Source: an uncultured Clostridia bacterium (lineage in GTDB: Bacteria; Bacillota; Clostridia; TANB77; CAG-508). From it: a stretch of 33,945 nucleotides of DNA. How positions within the stretch are numbered: the stretch's first letter is position 1; each line of letters begins with the position of its first letter. The stretch spans positions 1-33,945 of the forward strand of contig CAKPKP010000015.1 in NCBI GenBank assembly GCA_934167495.1. Direction: 5' to 3'. Shown one piece after another: positions 13,897 through 23,480 of the stretch. A program made the translations under genes and the position numbers. The notes beneath the pieces are model-generated. The model was not told the DNA's origin and made no database searches. It saw only the letters and a program-made list of their open reading frames with translations.

Positions 13897-15993
13897 ATGA
13901 AAAGGAAAAAAAGCGAGTTAGAAAGATCTAACTTAAGATATAATATGTTATCTGCCGGTATATATGTAGTTGGAATAATACTTCTTGTTCAATTATTCAA
14001 TTTGCAAATTGTAAGAGGTGCAACATATAGAGAAGAATCAAATACAAGGCTTTCAAGAGAATCCACAATACAAGCTGCAAGAGGAGGCATAAAAGATAGA
14101 ACAGGAACTGTACTTGCAAGCAGTGAAATGGGATTTTCATTAGAACTTTTTAAAACAAAAGTTGATGATGATACCTTAAATAGTGCATTACTTACAATTG
14201 TAACAATACTAGAAGAAAATGGAGATAAATATGTTAATACATTTCCAATATCAATAAATCCATTTACATATAACTTTGAAACAGATGAAGAATTAAATGC
14301 ATGGAAAACAAAATATAAAATACCAGAAGCGGCATCAGCAGAAGAAGCTTTTTATATATTTAAAGATAAATATAAAATAAAATATGAGGATCCAGATCAA
14401 ATAAGAAAAGTGCTAGCAATTAGATACGCAACAACAACAATAGGATATAGTACAACAAAATCTATAGAAATATCATCAGATTTAAGTAGAGAAAGCATAA
14501 TAAAACTTAGTGAATTAAGTGGAAATCTAGCAGGAATAAATATAATAGTAGAGCCAGTAAGAAAATATTATATGGGAAATCTAGGCTCACACATAATAGG
14601 ATATATAGGAAGAATAACAGAAGAGAAACTAAATGCTAGTAAAGATTATAAATATAAAAACGATGCATATGTAGGTATAAGCGGTATAGAAGGAGTTTTT
14701 GAAGAATATTTAAGAGGAAAAGATGGAAAAAAACAAATAGATATGTCTGTTACAGGAGAAACAACAGGTGAGTATACAGTAGAAGAAGCAATAGGAGGTT
14801 CTGATATAATACTTACAATAGATGCAAACTTGCAAAGTATTACAGAACAAGCTTTAGCAGAGAACATTCAAAAAATTAGAGATGGCGGATTTGGAAAAGT
14901 TTACGATGCACAAGGTGGTTCAGCAGTAGTAATGAATGTAAAAACTGGTGAAATATTAGCAATGGCAAGTGCTCCAGACTTTAATCCGCAAGAATTTGTT
15001 GGTGGTATAAGTACTTCAAAATGGAATGAATACAGAGATAGCAATGCATTATTTAATAAATCAATACAAGGAACATATGCACCAGGTTCTTTATTCAAAA
15101 TGGTAACAGCGATAGCTGGTCTAGAAACTGGAGAAATAACTCCAGATGAAAGAATAAACGATACAGGAAAATATCCATTTGCAAATGAACCAGAATGTTG
15201 GTATTATACTTCTTACCATGTTGGACATGGATGGCTTAATGTATCTCAAGCAATACAAAAATCTTGTAACTATTTCTTCTATGAAACAGGTATGAGACTA
15301 GGAATAGATAGATTATCAAGCTATGCAGACTTCTTTGGATTAGGACGTAAAACAGGTGTAGAATTATTAGGAGAAAGTGCAGGAACATTAGCAGGTGAAG
15401 AAGCAGCTAAAAAAGCAAATTGGAGCTGGTACGATGCAGACATATTATATGCTTCAATAGGACAAAGTTACAATGACTTTACACCACTTCAAGTAGCAAA
15501 ATACATTTCTATGGTAGCAAATGGAGGACATAAAATAAATCCAACAATAATAAAAAATGTTATAGATTCTTCTGGAAATCAAGTACCAAGAGCAGAAATA
15601 GAACAATTTATAAAACAAAAACTAAATTTACCAGACGATACATCACCAGATTATGAAATAAGCCAAGACACTATTAATGCAGTATTATCAGGAATGAGAG
15701 CAGCAACAGAAGACGTAGGAGGAACAGCATACTCTGTATTCAAAGACTTTGCAATAGATGTAGGTGGAAAAACAGGATCAGCAGAAGCGGGAGCTTGGGT
15801 AAATGCATGGTTTGCAGGTTTTGCACCATTTGATGATCCAGAAATAGCAGTTGTAGTGTTAGTTGAAAATGGTGGACACGGATATTATACAGGAGAAGTT
15901 GTAAGAAAAATAATAGAAGAATATTTTGGAATGAATGTACAATCAGTAGTAGAAGACATGTCAGCAAGTTATGAAACAGAAAGTTTAAGATAA
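13897..15993 (+). CDS. mrdA: Penicillin-binding protein 2 (elongation transpeptidase)
   Basis: 698 residues. A cytoplasmic Lys/Arg-rich start, one membrane segment (about 17-37), a dimerisation domain beginning with AARGGIKDRTGTVLA, and a transpeptidase domain with Ser398-Leu-Phe-Lys401, Ser456-Cys-Asn458 and Lys625-Thr-Gly627. This class B enzyme cross-links peptidoglycan with RodA during elongation. The dimerisation domain is long, as in many Clostridia. It is co-transcribed with mreBCD, with a gap of 18 bases after mreD. Confidence 0.96.
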   Translation: MKRKKSELERSNLRYNMLSAGIYVVGIILLVQLFNLQIVRGATYREESNTRLSRESTIQAARGGIKDRTGTVLASSEMGFSLELFKTKVDDDTLNSALLTIVTILEENGDKYVNTFPISINPFTYNFETDEELNAWKTKYKIPEAASAEEAFYIFKDKYKIKYEDPDQIRKVLAIRYATTTIGYSTTKSIEISSDLSRESIIKLSELSGNLAGINIIVEPVRKYYMGNLGSHIIGYIGRITEEKLNASKDYKYKNDAYVGISGIEGVFEEYLRGKDGKKQIDMSVTGETTGEYTVEEAIGGSDIILTIDANLQSITEQALAENIQKIRDGGFGKVYDAQGGSAVVMNVKTGEILAMASAPDFNPQEFVGGISTSKWNEYRDSNALFNKSIQGTYAPGSLFKMVTAIAGLETGEITPDERINDTGKYPFANEPECWYYTSYHVGHGWLNVSQAIQKSCNYFFYETGMRLGIDRLSSYADFFGLGRKTGVELLGESAGTLAGEEAAKKANWSWYDADILYASIGQSYNDFTPLQVAKYISMVANGGHKINPTIIKNVIDSSGNQVPRAEIEQFIKQKLNLPDDTSPDYEISQDTINAVLSGMRAATEDVGGTAYSVFKDFAIDVGGKTGSAEAGAWVNAWFAGFAPFDDPEIAVVVLVENGGHGYYTGEVVRKIIEEYFGMNVQSVVEDMSASYETESLR

Positions 15994-16013
15994 AATGAAA
16001 GGATGTAGAAAAA

Positions 16014-16616
16014 ATGAACCATATTAAAATTAGCCAAAGTACAGAAGAAATAGTATTAAATGTAAATGTAGCATCAGAAATGCAAGATGTTATAGATGAA
16101 TTAAATACAAAATTACCAAAACTTAAAGAATTTTATCAAACAGACAAAACACCTATAAGAATAACAGGAAAATTATTCAGTGATACAGAACAAGAAATTA
16201 TAAAACAATTAATATCACAAGAAATAGATGTAAAAATAAGATTTGATGATGCATCAGATTTACTAGGATTACATGCAATAAAGAAAACATATGAGAGTGA
16301 AATAGAAAAACTAGAAACAAAATTTATAAAAGGTTCATTGCGTTCAGGTCAAAAAGAAGAATATCAAGGAAACATTGTTATAATTGGAGATGTAAATTTT
16401 GGTGCAGAAGTTATAGCAGGTGGAAGCATAATTGTAGTAGGTACACTAAGAGGATTAGCTCATGCTGGTGCAAACGGAAATAAAAAAGCTATAATAGCTG
16501 CAAATTCAGTTGGAGTAACACAAATAAGAATAGCAAATTTAGTAAAAGAAATAGAAGAAAATACATATAAATCTGCATATATGAGCATAGACGCTAATAC
16601 TATAGATATAGAGTAA
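16014..16616 (+). CDS. minC: Septum site-determining protein MinC
   Basis: 200 residues, ATG with AAAGGATG upstream. The N-terminal FtsZ-interacting domain is followed by the right-handed beta-helix of MinC: GSLRSGQKEEYQGNIVIIGD, VNFGAEVIAGGSIIVVGTLRG and AHAGANGNKKAII, the signature used for dimerisation and MinD binding. It blocks Z-rings away from midcell. Clostridial clusters commonly continue with minD and minE; here the next gene is convergent and only one base separates the stops. Confidence 0.94.
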   Translation: MNHIKISQSTEEIVLNVNVASEMQDVIDELNTKLPKLKEFYQTDKTPIRITGKLFSDTEQEIIKQLISQEIDVKIRFDDASDLLGLHAIKKTYESEIEKLETKFIKGSLRSGQKEEYQGNIVIIGDVNFGAEVIAGGSIIVVGTLRGLAHAGANGNKKAIIAANSVGVTQIRIANLVKEIEENTYKSAYMSIDANTIDIE

Positions 16617-16617
16617 A

Positions 16618-16986
16618 TTAGCTAAGAAGAAGCAATATTAAACAAACAAATAAATAAGGATCATCAACTTCTTCAATATATAAAAATATTAGCAATCCAA
16701 TAATTAAAATATCATCAGTATGTAGTGAAACTCCAAAAATATTTAAAATTTCAGGATCCTCTTCAGGATTCTCTTTTTTTTGGTTCCTTGGACTATTTTC
16801 AGCAATAGCAATACTAGAGCTAGCTTTTTCTTCTTTTTGCTTAGTAGGTTTAGAATTTTTTTCTAAATGAGATAGATCTTCTTTATGAGAAGGGTCAAAC
16901 TTTTTATTAGAATATAGTCCATTAGAATACATTCTGTAATTCATAAAAGGTGGACGAGCCATAAAATATGGATATCTAAACATCAT
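16618..16986 (-). CDS. Small protein with C-terminal membrane hairpin, spore-associated type
   Basis: 122 residues. The N-terminus is rich in Met, Tyr, Arg and Phe, the middle is a charged, low-complexity Lys/Glu/Ser linker, and the last ~45 residues form the conserved-looking piece ILNIFGVSLHTDDILIIG plus a second hydrophobic run LFVCLILLLLS, i.e. two short membrane segments. Similar small proteins are common in spore-forming Clostridia; I give this from memory of the family pattern. Its ATG overlaps the stop of the upstream gene by four bases (ATGA), so translation is coupled. Confidence 0.7.
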   Translation of the reverse strand: MMFRYPYFMARPPFMNYRMYSNGLYSNKKFDPSHKEDLSHLEKNSKPTKQKEEKASSSIAIAENSPRNQKKENPEEDPEILNIFGVSLHTDDILIIGLLIFLYIEEVDDPYLFVCLILLLLS

Positions 16987-17378
16987 TTTTTATCACCGCC
17001 ATTTTTATTAAATAACTCAATAAGACTGGTCATATTAAATAATTGAATATATTGGTCAAGTTTATTCTTTCTACTATCTTTCAAATAAGGTTTCAAAGAC
17101 AATAATAACTTGCTTCTAGGATTGTTATTTCCGCTATTAAGTTTATCCATAACAGTTTTAAATTTCATAATAGTTTCAAAATCTATGTTATTAAAAATAT
17201 TATCCCCAGAATTAGAATTTTGAGAAGAGTTATCCACATTATCTGAGTTATTTGTGGAAGAATTATCAGAAGAATTGTTAGAAGATGCAGAAAAATTGCG
17301 TAAAACTTCATTTAAATCTATATCTTTATCTTTTAAAATTTCAGAAAACTTATTCACAACTTCAGACATATCATCCAC
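16983..17378 (-). CDS. Hypothetical protein with Asn/Ser-rich linker, spore-associated type
   Basis: 131 residues from the GTG at 17378, which has TTGGAG eight bases upstream; an ATG six codons earlier would have this site inside the coding sequence. An N-terminal helix (VVNKFSEILKDKDIDLNEVL) is joined by an Asn/Ser/Asp linker of about 40 residues to a C-terminal domain with FETIMKFKTVMDKL and LLLSLKPYLKDSRKNKLDQY. The C-terminal block resembles a small family seen in spore-forming Clostridia beside the membrane protein encoded next to it. No enzymatic motif is visible. Confidence 0.75.
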   Translation of the reverse strand: MDDMSEVVNKFSEILKDKDIDLNEVLRNFSASSNNSSDNSSTNNSDNVDNSSQNSNSGDNIFNNIDFETIMKFKTVMDKLNSGNNNPRSKLLLSLKPYLKDSRKNKLDQYIQLFNMTSLIELFNKNGGDKK

Positions 17379-17416
17379 AAAAATCACTCCAATCATAAAA
17401 ATAATAAATATATATT

Positions 17417-17453
17417 AAAACTAGCAAAAAAATGTACATTTTATGCTAGTTTT
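17417..17453 (-). terminator. Hairpin between the 53-aa gene and the downstream gene
   Basis: AAAACTAGCA and TGCTAGTTTT (17417-17426 with 17444-17453) form a 10-bp stem, extended inward by four A-T pairs after a mismatch. On the minus strand it ends in TTTTAAT. It probably terminates or partly attenuates transcription after the 53-aa gene. Confidence 0.6.
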
Positions 17454-17459
17454 AATGCT

Positions 17460-17621
17460 TTAATGCATGTTTCCATTACTTTGGTTCTTAATATCGTTAA
17501 TAATCTCATTAGAATTCTTAGACTGTAGTATTTTCTGAGCTTTAGCGATTCCTTCCTCTAAATCTTTTTTATCCATTTTTGATAAAACGGACATAATTTT
17601 TGCCATATCAAAACTATTCAC
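17460..17621 (-). CDS. 53-aa protein, unrecognised
   Basis: A short ORF with a GTG start at 17621 and a near-perfect AGGAGGG seven bases upstream. The product starts MNSFDMAKIMSVLSKMDKKD and continues with an amphipathic helix rich in Glu, Lys and Gln, then an Asn-rich end. The N-terminal helix recalls the start of the Asn/Ser-rich protein encoded next in the same direction, so the two may be distant relatives. With the two genes that follow it forms a minus-strand set that looks sporulation-associated. Confidence 0.7.
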   Translation of the reverse strand: MNSFDMAKIMSVLSKMDKKDLEEGIAKAQKILQSKNSNEIINDIKNQSNGNMH

Positions 17622-17650
17622 AATTAATCCCTCCTATATATATATATGCA

Positions 17651-17681
17651 CATGTATAACCATTTATTTTAAGTATATGAA
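17651..17681 (-). promoter_or_regulatory. Possible sporulation-type promoter of the minus-strand operon
   Basis: On the minus strand TTCATATA (17681-17674), 15-bp spacer, TATACATG (17658-17651), 30 bases before the GTG at 17621. It resembles sigma-E-type boxes loosely and no sigma-A promoter competes with it. Tentative. Confidence 0.25.
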
Positions 17682-17819
17682 CAAAATAAAAAAAAGTTAC
17701 AAAAAAGCGTGTGTTACAAAAATGTAATTAAAACTTAATAGTGACAAAAAAAATCATTTAACCCTAAAAATCCGTAAAAAAAACAATGAAATAAATAATT
17801 AATTGGAAAATTCTGATAC

Positions 17820-17849
17820 TTGAAAACGAATTTATTCTGTAAGTATAAT
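17820..17849 (+). promoter_or_regulatory. Sigma-A promoter of the surface-protein operon
   Basis: TTGAAA (17820-17825), 18-bp spacer, TATAAT (17844-17849), 37 bases before the ATG at 17886. The TTG that opens the longest reading frame is part of this -35 box, so it is not the start codon. Confidence 0.8.
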
Positions 17850-17885
17850 AAATACAGAAAACCAAGAAAGAAGGAGAAGAAAGGT

Positions 17886-20800
17886 ATGCAAGAAAGAAAG
17901 AAAATGAGCAAGATAGTTGCTATGATTCTAATATTCACATTAACATTTGGAAATTTCGGAATTGTTGGAAAATATTCTTATGCCGCAGGCTTAGACTTTT
18001 TCAGAACAACTGAATATGACATGAATGCATATTTTGCTGGTGCTACAGGCGATAATAAGCTAAACGTAGAGCAAGATGTAAATGATACTGCAAAAATGTG
18101 TATAGATATTGGAATCAAAGGAGATGGGTACATCAAAGATGGAATGCTAGAGATAGCAGGAAAGGATGGCTCATCTAAATTGAGTTATACAGTAGAGGGG
18201 GTGTTTGAAGAATATAAAGCAGAAAATGAACAAAACACAAGCAATACAAACACAACTAATACAGTGCAAAACACTGTAGCCAATACTGTTTCATCAAATG
18301 AAGTTACAAACAATGCAGTAACAAACGAAGTTACAAATAGTACAGTAGCTAATGAAGTTACAAATAATACAGTGGTAAATGAGCCAATAAGCAATACAGT
18401 AACAAATGAAGCTACAAACAATACAGTGGTAAATGAACCAGCAAACAACACAGTAACAAACGAAACTGCAAACAGTACAGTTGTAAATGTTCCAATAAAT
18501 AATACTGAAGCAAATGAAGTTACAAACAATACAGTAGAAAATGGAACAATAAGCAACACAGTAACAAACGAAGTTATAAATAATACAGTAACAAACGAAG
18601 TTATAAATAATACAGTAACAAACGAAACTACAAATAATGTAGTAAATGTTCCATTAGATTTATCAGCAGGAAAAATTGTAAATAAAAAATCATTTGAAAA
18701 CAATATATTAAAACTTGATCAAATAAATGCAAGTACAAAAATGTATTTAGAATTTAAATACAATAATGAAGAATATGCATATTCAAGTGAAGGTGATGTA
18801 TTAAAATTTACAGGAATATATGTAGATAAAGATTTTAAAGAACATACAATAGAAAAAAATGTAGACTTCAATATTAACTGGAAAAGTAAACAAGATGTAG
18901 AATTAACAACTGAACTTACAAAATATATACCATATACTATAGGAGAAAAATCAGGTGTAATAGTACAAGAAAAAATAGTTGTAAATAAAGAAAATAAAAA
19001 TAATTCAATATTAATACCAACAAACAAAACAACAATAGAAACAAATATACCAACTATAGCAGGTACTATGCCATCAACAGTAGATGTTGTAGCTACAAGT
19101 ATAAAAGGAACAACAGGTAAAGATATAGCTCAAATAACAGATGCAGACTTTAAATGGGCATATCAAGAAAATACACAAACAGTTATTATAGAAACAAACA
19201 ATGATTTAAGTGATAAAAAAGCTTGGGCAGGAAGCGGATATGATGAATATATAGTAACATATCAATATAACTTAAATATAGAAACAGTTACAGAAGAAAA
19301 CAGATATATAGAAAATAAAATAAAAATAGATAATTTACTATGTAATGGAGAATCAACATTTAAAGGAATATCTAATAAAGCATACCTAACAGGAAAAGTA
19401 GGAGAAATAGTAAGCTGGGATACAGAAAGCATAAGTAAAGAAATTAGTAAAGGAAAAATGCTAGCAAACTATAATACAGAAAATATATATGAAACAGAAA
19501 TAAAATCTAAAATAGAAGTAAATGTAGCAAGTAATGAGCTTGTAAATCAAATAGTATTAAGAAATACAGAAACAAACTTCATAACAAGTGCAGATGAATC
19601 ATTACTTACAGATTCTATGTATTATAAAGAATTAATGGTAACAAGAGATAATTTATTATCATTAGTAGGAGAGCAAGGATATGTAGAAATCTTATCTGAA
19701 GCAGGAGAAAGCTTATGCAAAATATCACCAACATTAGAACCTAATGAGAGAGGCGAATATGTTGTAAAATTTGATGATGAAATAAGAAAAATTTGGATAC
19801 AAACAACACAAATTACAGGAACTGGCGTATTAGGAATAAATATAACAAAAGGAATTAAAACAAACGAATATGAAAAAGCTGTAATAAAAGACATAAAAGA
19901 AATTGAAGAAAAAGTTGAAATGTATGCAAAATACTTAGATAAAACAGAAGCAGAAAAAATAAGTGAAACAAGTATAAAAACAAAATTAGAAAATACAAAA
20001 ACAGAAGCAACATTAGAATTAAGCACAAAAGACATACCAACATCAAACAAAGTAGAAAACTTAGAGATGAAAGTAGAATTAAACAACAATAAAGAAACAT
20101 CAGACATGTATGAAAATCCAACATTTTTAATGGTATTCCCAGAAGAAATAAAAGAAGTACAAGTAAACAATGTAGGAATACTATATGGAGATGAATTTAA
20201 ATTTAAAACAGCTGACCAAATAGATTTAAACGGTCAAACAGCAATAAGACTAGAAATAGAAGGAAAACAAAATGGATTTAATAATGTAAACTTAGCAAAT
20301 GGAACAAACATAGTATTAAATGTTAACTTAAAAGCAGATACATATGCACCAAATGCACAAAAAGGAATTAAATTATATTACATGAACAGTGATGTTACAG
20401 AATATGTAGTACAAACAGAAATGAATGACGGAATAGTTGGATACGATGAAGAAGTAATAAACATAGTATCTGGAAGCGGTTTAGTAAACATTACTACATT
20501 AAGTGGATATAAAGACGAAGAAGAAGAAATTGCAATAAGAGGCGAAAAGAAAGTAGCAGAAGTTGGAGCATACGAGCAAGAAAAAACAGCAGAAATGAAA
20601 GTAACATTAATAAACAATGAAGAAGCAAGTGTACAAAACGTAAAAATACTTGGAAGAGTACCATTTGAAAACAATAAAAACATATCAACAAAAGAAGATT
20701 TAGGAAGTACATTTACAGCAAGCATGACAAATGGAATAACTTTAGATGGAATATCAAGTGAAAATGTAAAGATATACTATTCTGAAAATGAAGAAGCAAC

Positions 20801-23459
20801 AGAAGACATAGCAAACGGACAAAATGCTTGGACAACAAATGTAGAAGACTTTAGCAAAGTAAAATCTTATTTAATACAATTAAATAATGAAGAAATAAAA
20901 TCTAAAGAAGTAATGGACTTCAAATATAACATAGACATTCCTGGAAACTTGGAATATGACGAAAAAACATACAGCACATACAAATTATTCTATACTTTAA
21001 ATGGAAGTAGCTTAGAAGAAGGTTATACCTCTATGTCAATTGCAACACCAGAAGGACCAAATGTAGAAGTAACAATGGATGTAGATGCTGGAAATGGATC
21101 AATTGTGCACGAATATGAAATGCTAAAATATACGATTACAGTAAAAAACACAGGCGATGAAACTTTAAATAATGTTGTTGTAACAGTTCCAATATCAAAT
21201 TGTGCTGTATATATGGATTATAAATTGGACATGGGAGATTATATTTATACAGAAGATTATGAAGTGTTAGAAAAAACGTATACATTTGAAGAATTAGATG
21301 CAGGTTCAGAAGTTAAGTTAGAACTTACAACTAGAGTTCTGAAAATATATGATGAAAGTATGTTAGATTTAGAAGAATATGCAGTTGTAAATGCTAATGA
21401 AATTCAAGTAAAATCTAATGTTGTAAAAAATAAAATAAAAAAAGCAGAGTTAAGAGTTTCAAATAGTGTTTCTGAGCCTTCTATAAATATATTATCTTTT
21501 GATGATGAAATATATTATAGAGTAATTGTGAATAATTTAACAAATAGCAATATAGAAAATATACAATTGGAAGGATACATTCCTGAAGATTTAATATTTG
21601 AAAAGGTGTCTATGTTTAATAACGAAACATCAAGTTATGAAGACATTAATAATGAATATTTTAAGTATAATGAAGAAAAAAGAGTGTTGAATATAAACAT
21701 TGGAAATATAAATGCTGATGACAAAGTAAGTTTAAGAATTTATGTAAAAATAGGAAAAACCGATAATGAAACATGTTCAGTAAAATTTAAAATTTTCGGA
21801 AGTAATACAGATATATATGAAACTAATATAGAAACAATTAAAATTGGAAAATACATATTTAATATAGAAAAAACTACTAACATTGATGGAGATTATGTAA
21901 AAAATGGAGATAAAATAGAATTTTATACTACTATAAAAAATATAGGAAATTCTCCATTCAGTAATGGAAAATATTTTGAAATTTTACCTGAGGAATTAAT
22001 AATTAATAGTGTTGTAGCAATTTATCCAGATTATAATATAGAGACTGAAATAGGAACACCACAAGATGGGTATATATTCGATTTGGATTCTGGTAAAACC
22101 CTTATAGTAAAAGTAGAAGCGACTGTATATATTAATGATAATAATTCAGAAATAGAAAATTCAACGTATTCAGTAATAAAAAAAGATGGAATAGATGATA
22201 TAAATTCAAATGTATTAATATATAAAATAAAACCAGAAACTCCAGTAATAACTCCAACAGAGACTCCAAACATTACTCCAACACAAACACCAACAAGTAC
22301 ACCTAATGTTACTCCAACAAACGTACCAGTAGAAACACCTGATGAAACACCAACTAATACTCCAAATGTCACACAAACGCCAAATCCAACAGAAACACCA
22401 AGTGTAACTATAAATCCACAACCAACAGCTACAGCAACTGTTAAACCAACAAACAATCCAAATAACAATGCAGAAGAAAAAACATATAAAATAATAGGAA
22501 CAGCTTGGCTAGATGAAGATAAAGATGGTGTAAAAGATTCAAATGAAAAATTATTAAATGGATTAAATGTAAAACTAGTAAATGTTCAAACAAATAATTA
22601 TGAAAAAGACTCTAATGGAAAAGTAATAACAGCAACAACAGCATCAGATGGAACATATGCATTACAAGGAATAAAACAAGGAAAATACATTGTAGTATTT
22701 GAATATGATACAGCACAATATTCAGTAACAAAATATAAAGTATCAGGAGCATCAGAAAAAGAAAATTCAAACGTAGCAACAAGCAAAGTAAATATAGATG
22801 GAACAGAAAAAGTAGTAGCTGTTTCAGACACAATAGAAATAACAAATGAAAGTATAGGAGATATAAACATAGGTTTAGTTAAAAATTCTATATTAGATTT
22901 TGAAATAGAAAAAACAGTAAAGAAAATAACTGTAAAAACAAACAAACAAACGGAAGTATATGACTTTAACAATGTAAGTTTAGCAAAAGCAGAAATACAT
23001 GCAAAAGAAATGGATGGAGCACAAGTAACAATAGAATATGAAATAAAAATAAAAAATGTAGGTGAAGTACCAGGAACAATTGAAGAAGTAAAAGATTACA
23101 TACCTACAGGAACAACTTTAGTAACAGGAAGTGGATGGACAAATACAAATAATACAGCAATAAATACAAGTTTACGAAATCAAACAATATTAGCAAATGA
23201 AGAAAAAACTCTGTATATCCAAGTAACAAAAACAATGAATGGTCAAAATACAGGAGTTGTAGAAAATAAAGCAGAACTTGGAAAAGTAAATGTAACAACA
23301 AGTAGTGAGGCAATTACAAGAAATGAAATAAAACCATCTAGTGCAAATGTAATAATAACAGTAAAAACAGGAATTCAACCTATGCATATTATATTAATAA
23401 TTTCTGGATTGTTAATAATACTAGGTGTTGGAATAAAAATTTATAAAATAAAGAAATTT
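17886..23459 (+). CDS. Large secreted surface protein with 9-residue repeats, SdrD-B-like and DUF11-like domains
   Basis: About 1858 residues from the ATG at 17886, which has GGAG nine bases upstream. A signal peptide (MSKIVAMILIFTLTFGNFG..., cleavage near YAA-GL) leads to an N-terminal domain, a Thr/Asn/Val repeat tract (about residues 144-251) and a long beta-rich stalk with several DUF11-type segments such as EYEMLKYTITVKNTGDETLN. Then comes a Thr/Pro linker (about 1450-1523) and an SdrD-B-like domain (about 1533-1665, WLDEDKDGVKDSNEKLLNG and SDGTYALQGIKQGKYIVVF). A last DUF11-like domain precedes a membrane segment with a Lys-rich end (IYKIKKF). There is no clear LPxTG, so it is probably membrane-anchored. 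Role: cell-surface adhesion or structure. The stop ends at about 23462 and the next gene begins 18 bases later. Confidence 0.88.
18315..18638 (+). repeat. Twelve tandem 27-bp units encoding a 9-residue repeat
   Basis: Units start at 18315 and every 27 bases; the translated pattern is T-V-x-N-E-x-x-N-N/S (for example TVTNEVINN). Units at 18558 and 18585 are identical at the DNA level; others have drifted. Degenerate partial copies flank the tract. Confidence 0.92.
22233..22455 (+). repeat. Thr/Pro-rich low-complexity linker
   Basis: The coding sequence repeats ACxCCA-type codons giving PTETPN, PTQTP and similar runs. It is typical of extended, wall-spanning or glycosylated linkers in Gram-positive surface proteins. 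Confidence 0.8.
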
Positions 23460-23480
23460 TAAGGAAAGGAGGTAAAAATA

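Noticed and set aside
10368..17777. 12-mer AAAAATCCGTAA at 10368-10379 and 17766-17777
   Set aside because: Positions relative to the two promoters differ (downstream of the -10 in one, upstream of the -35 in the other), so a common function is unlikely.
17820..17885. TTG at 17820 as start of the large surface protein
   Set aside because: The TTG is part of a -35 box with a TATAAT at 17844-17849; the ATG at 17886 has a ribosome site and opens a proper signal peptide.
18185..18703. 172-codon minus-strand ORF
   Set aside because: Shadow of the 27-bp repeat tract; its low-complexity Val/Phe/Thr composition is the reverse complement of the Asn/Thr/Val repeat.
22031..22468. Gly/Val-rich minus-strand ORF
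   Set aside because: Antisense reading of the Thr/Pro linker; no ribosome site or independent signal.
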